Origin: Neisseria iguanae
GTDB taxonomy: Bacteria; Pseudomonadota; Gammaproteobacteria; Burkholderiales; Neisseriaceae
DNA: 54,665 bases
Assembly: GCF_003013245.1 (NCBI RefSeq)
Contig: NZ_PXYY01000004.1
Span: forward strand, 1 to 54,665
Reading direction: 5' to 3'
Shown here one piece after another: positions 51,026 through 54,665 of the stretch. Numbering within the stretch: the stretch's first letter is position 1; each line of letters starts with the position of its first letter. The notes beneath the pieces were generated by a model. The model worked only from the letters and a program-made list of their open reading frames with translations. It was not told the origin of the DNA and did not search any database. The position numbers were made by a program, and so were the translations under genes.

Positions 51026-52567
51026 ATGAGGATTGGTATTCCTAAAGAGTCTCTGGCCGGTGAAACCCGCGTGGCCTGTACGCCTGTGACTGTTTCCCAA
51101 TTGCAGAAGCTGGGGTTTGAAGTCGTGGTAGAACACAATGCCGGACTGGCTGCCAGTTTGGACGATACCGCCTATGAAGCCGCCGGTGCTACCGTTGCCG
51201 ACATGGAAACCGTATGGCAAAGCCCGTTGATTTATAAAGTCAACGCACCGACGGAAACAGAAACAGGCCGTCTGAACGCCGGACAAACCTTGGTCAGCTT
51301 CATTTGGCCTGCTCAAAACCCTGAGCTGGTGCAGCTCTTGAGCGATAAAAAGGTCAATGTGCTGGCGATGGACATGGTACCACGCATTTCCCGCGCTCAA
51401 GCCTTGGATGCGCTCTCTTCCATGGCCAATATTTCCGGCTACCGCGCCGTGATTGAAGCAGCCAATGCCTTTGGCCGTTTCTTTACCGGCCAGATTACCG
51501 CCGCGGGCAAAGTGCCGCCGGCGCAAGTGTTGATAATTGGTGCAGGCGTGGCCGGTTTGGCCGCCATCGGCACAGCCAATTCATTGGGAGCCATTGTTAA
51601 AGCATTCGATACTCGCTTGGAAGTGGTCGAGCAAATCGAATCGATGGGTGGTCGATTTCTGAAACTCGACTTCCCGCAAGAAACAGGCGGCAGCGGCGAC
51701 GGCTATGCCAAAACAATGAGCGAGGAATTTATCGCGGCGGAAATGAAACTGTTTGCCGAGCAGGCCAAAGACGTCGACATCATCATCACCACTGCCGCGA
51801 TTCCTGGCAAACCGGCACCGAAGCTGATTACCGCCGTGATGGTGGAATCAATGAAAGCAGGGTCGGTAATTGTCGATTTGGCGGCAGCCGCCGGCGGCAA
51901 CTGCGAATTGACTAAACCCGGCGAATTGTTCGTCACCGACAACGGCGTGAAAATTATCGGCTACACGGATATGGCCAACCGTTTGGCCGGCCAGTCTTCG
52001 CAGCTGTATGCAACCAATCTGGTCAACCTGTCGAAACTGTTGCGCCCGAATAAAGACGGTGAAATCACGCTGGATTTTGACGATGTGATTATCCGCAACA
52101 TGACCGTAACCCGAGACGGCGAAATCACATTCCCGCCGCCGGCCATTCAGGTGTCTGCACAACCGCAAGCTACGCCGTCTGAAAAAGCCGCGCCAGTGGC
52201 GAAATCCGAACCGAAACTGGTACTGCTGTGGAAAAAACTCACCCCTGCTGTGATTGCTGCCATTATGATTCTGTGGATTGGTGCGGTTGCTCCGGCCGAA
52301 TTTCTGAACCACTTTATCGTGTTCGTTTTGGCCTGTGTGATTGGCTATTACGTGGTATGGAACGTGTCACACTCGCTGCATACGCCGCTGATGTCGGTAA
52401 CCAACGCGATTTCCGGCATCATCGTGGTCGGCGCACTGCTGCAAATCGGGCAGGGACACGGTTTTGTTTCGCTGCTGGCGTTTATTGCCATCTTGATTGC
52501 CAGCATTAATATTTTCGGCGGTTTTTATGTAACCCGCCGTATGTTGAACATGTTCCGTAAAGGTTAA
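51026..52567 (+). CDS. pntA: NAD(P) transhydrogenase subunit alpha
   Basis: 513 aa. [17 protein letters not shown] at the start, the NAD-binding [17 protein letters not shown], the conserved block [15 protein letters not shown], and three membrane helices at the C-terminus (about 410-510). With PntB it forms the proton-driven enzyme that moves hydride from NADH to NADP. TAAAGGACGAAGAC is the ribosome site. pntB follows 11 nt later. Confidence 0.97.
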   Translation: MRIGIPKESLAGETRVACTPVTVSQLQKLGFEVVVEHNAGLAASLDDTAYEAAGATVADMETVWQSPLIYKVNAPTETETGRLNAGQTLVSFIWPAQNPELVQLLSDKKVNVLAMDMVPRISRAQALDALSSMANISGYRAVIEAANAFGRFFTGQITAAGKVPPAQVLIIGAGVAGLAAIGTANSLGAIVKAFDTRLEVVEQIESMGGRFLKLDFPQETGGSGDGYAKTMSEEFIAAEMKLFAEQAKDVDIIITTAAIPGKPAPKLITAVMVESMKAGSVIVDLAAAAGGNCELTKPGELFVTDNGVKIIGYTDMANRLAGQSSQLYATNLVNLSKLLRPNKDGEITLDFDDVIIRNMTVTRDGEITFPPPAIQVSAQPQATPSEKAAPVAKSEPKLVLLWKKLTPAVIAAIMILWIGAVAPAEFLNHFIVFVLACVIGYYVVWNVSHSLHTPLMSVTNAISGIIVVGALLQIGQGHGFVSLLAFIAILIASINIFGGFYVTRRMLNMFRKG

Positions 52568-52578
52568 GGAGGCACGAT

Positions 52579-53964
52579 ATGTCTTTAGGTTTGGTAACTG
52601 CGGCCTACATCGTCGCCGCAATTTTGTTTATTTTCGCTCTGGCCGGTTTGTCCAAGCAGGAAACGGCCAAGCAGGGCTGCTATTCCGGCATGATCGGTAT
52701 GGCGATTGCTTTGTTTGCCACTATTTTCAGCGAACAATCTTCCGGTTTTTTCTGGGTAGTGTTGGCGATGGCAGCCGGTGCGGCCATCGGTATTCACAAA
52801 GCGGAAAAAGTCGGGATGACCGAAATGCCTGAGCTGATTGCTTTGTTGCACAGCTTCGTCGGTTTGGCAGCAGTATTGGTCGGCTTCAACAGCTTTATTT
52901 ATCCGGGTGATGTGCCGTCTGAAATGCACACCATTCATTTGGTGGAAGTGTTCTTGGGGGTATTCATCGGTGCCGTCACATTCACCGGCTCTATTGTCGC
53001 CTTCGGCAAACTCAACGGAAAAATCAGCAGCAAACCGCTGCAACTGCCTGCCAAGCATAAATTGAACCTGGCTGCTTTGGTGGTGTCGTTCATCTTGCTT
53101 TTGATCTTTGTTTCTGCCGGCGGCAGCTGGTTTGCCCTCATTCTGATGACCTTGATTGCTTTGGTTTTCGGCTGGCACTTGGTGGCTTCCATCGGCGGTG
53201 CAGATATGCCTGTGGTGGTGTCTATGCTGAACTCATATTCAGGCTGGGCAGCAGCAGCAGCAGGCTTTATGTTGGCTAATGATTTGCTGATTGTCACCGG
53301 CGCACTGGTCGGTTCCAGTGGCGCGATTCTGTCTTACATCATGTGTAAAGCCATGAACCGTTCGTTTATCTCCGTGATTGCCGGCGGTTTCGGTTCAGAC
53401 GGCACGGCAGTCGCTGCAGGCGGCGATGAAGTAGGCAAATACCGCGAAACCGATGCGGCAGGCGTCGCTGCCATGCTGAAAGACGCTTCCAGCGTAATCA
53501 TTACTCCGGGCTACGGTATGGCGGTAGCACAGGCGCAATATCCAGTGGCGGAAATCACCGAACGCTTGCGTCAAAACGGCACGCAGGTGCGCTTCGGCAT
53601 CCACCCTGTGGCAGGCCGTCTGCCAGGTCACATGAATGTGTTGCTGGCTGAGGCGAAAGTACCTTACGACATCGTATTGGAAATGGATGAAATCAATGAC
53701 GATTTCACCGAAACCGATGTGGTGTTGGTCATTGGTGCCAACGACACCGTCAACCCTGCCGCGCAGACCGACCCGAATTCACCGATTGCCGGTATGCCGG
53801 TGCTGGAAGTGTGGAACGCCAAAGAAGTAGTGGTATTCAAACGCTCAATGAACACCGGCTATGCAGGTGTGCAAAACCCGCTCTTCTTCAATGAAAACAG
53901 TGTGATGTGTTTCGGTGATGCGAAGAAAACCGTCGATGACATTTTGGCCGAACTAAAAAAATAA
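52579..53964 (+). CDS. pntB: NAD(P) transhydrogenase subunit beta
   Basis: 461 aa. Eight or so membrane helices in the first 260 residues, then the soluble NADP-binding domain: [53 protein letters not shown]. Full-length. AAGGAGG lies before the start. Operon with pntA; a DUS-pair terminator follows. Confidence 0.97.
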   Translation: MSLGLVTAAYIVAAILFIFALAGLSKQETAKQGCYSGMIGMAIALFATIFSEQSSGFFWVVLAMAAGAAIGIHKAEKVGMTEMPELIALLHSFVGLAAVLVGFNSFIYPGDVPSEMHTIHLVEVFLGVFIGAVTFTGSIVAFGKLNGKISSKPLQLPAKHKLNLAALVVSFILLLIFVSAGGSWFALILMTLIALVFGWHLVASIGGADMPVVVSMLNSYSGWAAAAAGFMLANDLLIVTGALVGSSGAILSYIMCKAMNRSFISVIAGGFGSDGTAVAAGGDEVGKYRETDAAGVAAMLKDASSVIITPGYGMAVAQAQYPVAEITERLRQNGTQVRFGIHPVAGRLPGHMNVLLAEAKVPYDIVLEMDEINDDFTETDVVLVIGANDTVNPAAQTDPNSPIAGMPVLEVWNAKEVVVFKRSMNTGYAGVQNPLFFNENSVMCFGDAKKTVDDILAELKK

Positions 53965-53979
53965 ACAGAAATAAACTTG

Positions 53980-54010
53980 AGGCCGTCTGAAAAGTTTCAG
54001 ACGGCCTCAA
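53980..54010 (+). terminator. Paired uptake-sequence terminator after pntB
   Basis: GAGGCCGTCTGAAA-AG-TTTCAGACGGCCTC, a 14-bp perfect stem, AG-DUS form. Confidence 0.85.
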
Positions 54011-54126
54011 TTACATAGAATAACAAACGATATAGAAGTAAGAACCATCAGGTTGTCTTAATTATTTAATTCGGTACTGTTCAAAAATCTGTGTCAATCC
54101 CCTACCCCCCATAAAGGAGAAGACAC

Positions 54127-54480
54127 ATGACCAAACCCTCATTTGATTTCGAAACCGCACTCAGGCAACTTCAGTCCGGACAGGTACTGACCGGTAAAGA
54201 CGGCCCCCTTACTCCGCCCATCAAACAACCGGCCGAGGCCGCATTGGAAGCCGAAGCCGGACAATACCTCGAACAAAAGCAGTTGCAGCCCGGCCGGCGT
54301 AACGGCCACAGCAAAAAAACCGTCAAAACCGGTTCCGGCAGTTTCGGGTTGGAAACACCCCGCGACCGCAACGGCAGTTTCGAACCGCAAACCGTCAAGA
54401 AAAACCAAACCCGCCTTACTCGGCATGAGTGATCGCGACATCCAAAGCCATATTGCCGGCCGGTTGATACCCGAACTTTG
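54127..54480 (+). pseudogene. IS256/Mutator-type transposase, 5' remnant
   Basis: About 100 aa: FDFETALRQLQSGQ, then GRRNGHSKKTVKTGSGSFGL and TPRDRNGSFEPQTVKKNQT, the typical start of IS256-group transposases. It runs out of frame at LTRHE; after the break SDRDIQSHIAGRLIPEL can be read in another frame. The catalytic part is missing. Truncated, inactive. Confidence 0.85.
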
Positions 54481-54665
54481 ATTTCAAATGTTTCAGACGG
54501 CCTTTAGGAACATAGTCCCGGACCTTTGCAAAAAAACAGATTTGAGCGTAGTCCGAAGTTAGAGCACAGAAAACGCAGACATATTATTACAAAGATAGGC
54601 AACGCATCACCCAAAAATGCACCAAAGACAGGGATTTTACAAAGATCCCGGGGCGTCTGAAAAAA
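54481..54665. other. IS-flank type sequence, no gene
   Basis: Contains a TTTCAGACGGCC uptake word and CCCGGACCTTTGCAAAAA, reminiscent of the edges of neisserial IS elements, but no clear terminal repeat within the window. Confidence 0.4.

Noticed and set aside
51011..51526. 171-codon frame opposite pntA, and 189-codon frame (45267-45836) opposite ccoG
   Set aside because: Both are antisense shadows of strongly conserved genes, with no ribosome site or protein-like pattern.
1..54665. CRISPR array
   Set aside because: No regularly spaced direct repeats with unique spacers; the repeated units are DUS hairpins, the 42-bp repeat and the tRNA cluster.
1..54665. Correia/NEMIS and dRS3 repeats, usual in pathogenic Neisseria
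   Set aside because: I did not see the typical TATAGTGGATT ends or ATTCCC-N8-GGGAAT units, so none is annotated.

Overview
The window is from a member of the genus Neisseria or a very close relative. Neisserial DNA uptake sequences (core GCCGTCTGAA) are scattered throughout, often as inverted pairs that double as terminators. The chromosomal genes at the right (pgsA, fixH, ccoG, leuB, pntAB) read like Neisseria proteins.

Layout. (1) 1-2271: right-hand end of a decayed integrative element: four small genes and a tyrosine integrase broken by a stop codon and a 5-bp duplication. (2) 2272-41437: a second, apparently intact integrative and conjugative element of about 39 kb, inserted in the 3' end of tRNA-Leu(TAA). 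The intact tRNA is at 41438-41527 and a 61-nt copy of its 3' part lies at 2272-2332. The two integrase ends are homologous gene by gene, so two related elements accumulated in tandem at one tRNA. (3) 41438-54665: chromosome: a tRNA cluster (Leu, Cys, four Gly), pgsA, a DUF2062/metallopeptidase fusion, fixH-ccoG, leuB, then a decayed stretch (IS remnants, broken flavin reductase, broken gloA), then pntA-pntB and a truncated IS256-type transposase.

The element. A VirB-type type IV secretion system is encoded in order virB1-2-3-4-5, a candidate entry-exclusion lipoprotein, virB6, two small membrane proteins, then virB7-8-9-10-11. The short virB7 lipoprotein gene lies at 9167-9286. The DNA-processing block follows: ssb, coupling protein virD4, a UvrD-like helicase, a primase/Toprim/LPD7 protein, mobC and relaxase mobA. 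Stability genes are fitAB and a vapBC-type pair, each with a palindromic operator. Control and replication genes are a CI/Cro-type switch with TTAAG-N4-CTTAA operators and a replication-like protein. The right end carries trbM, a TraL-like ATPase, a TraM-like protein, an excisionase-like HTH protein and the integrase.

Cargo. Most interesting are: a patatin phospholipase overlapping an E1/ThiF-family gene that is out of frame at an A8 tract (CBASS-like, no cyclase seen); an N-6 methylase cassette bounded by two very long inverted repeats, one with 66-bp perfect arms that seems to cut the 5' end of the E1 gene; a helical-protein/HEPN pair between virB11 and ssb; and a hairpin-dense non-coding region at 35090-35480 preceded by a third CI-type operator.
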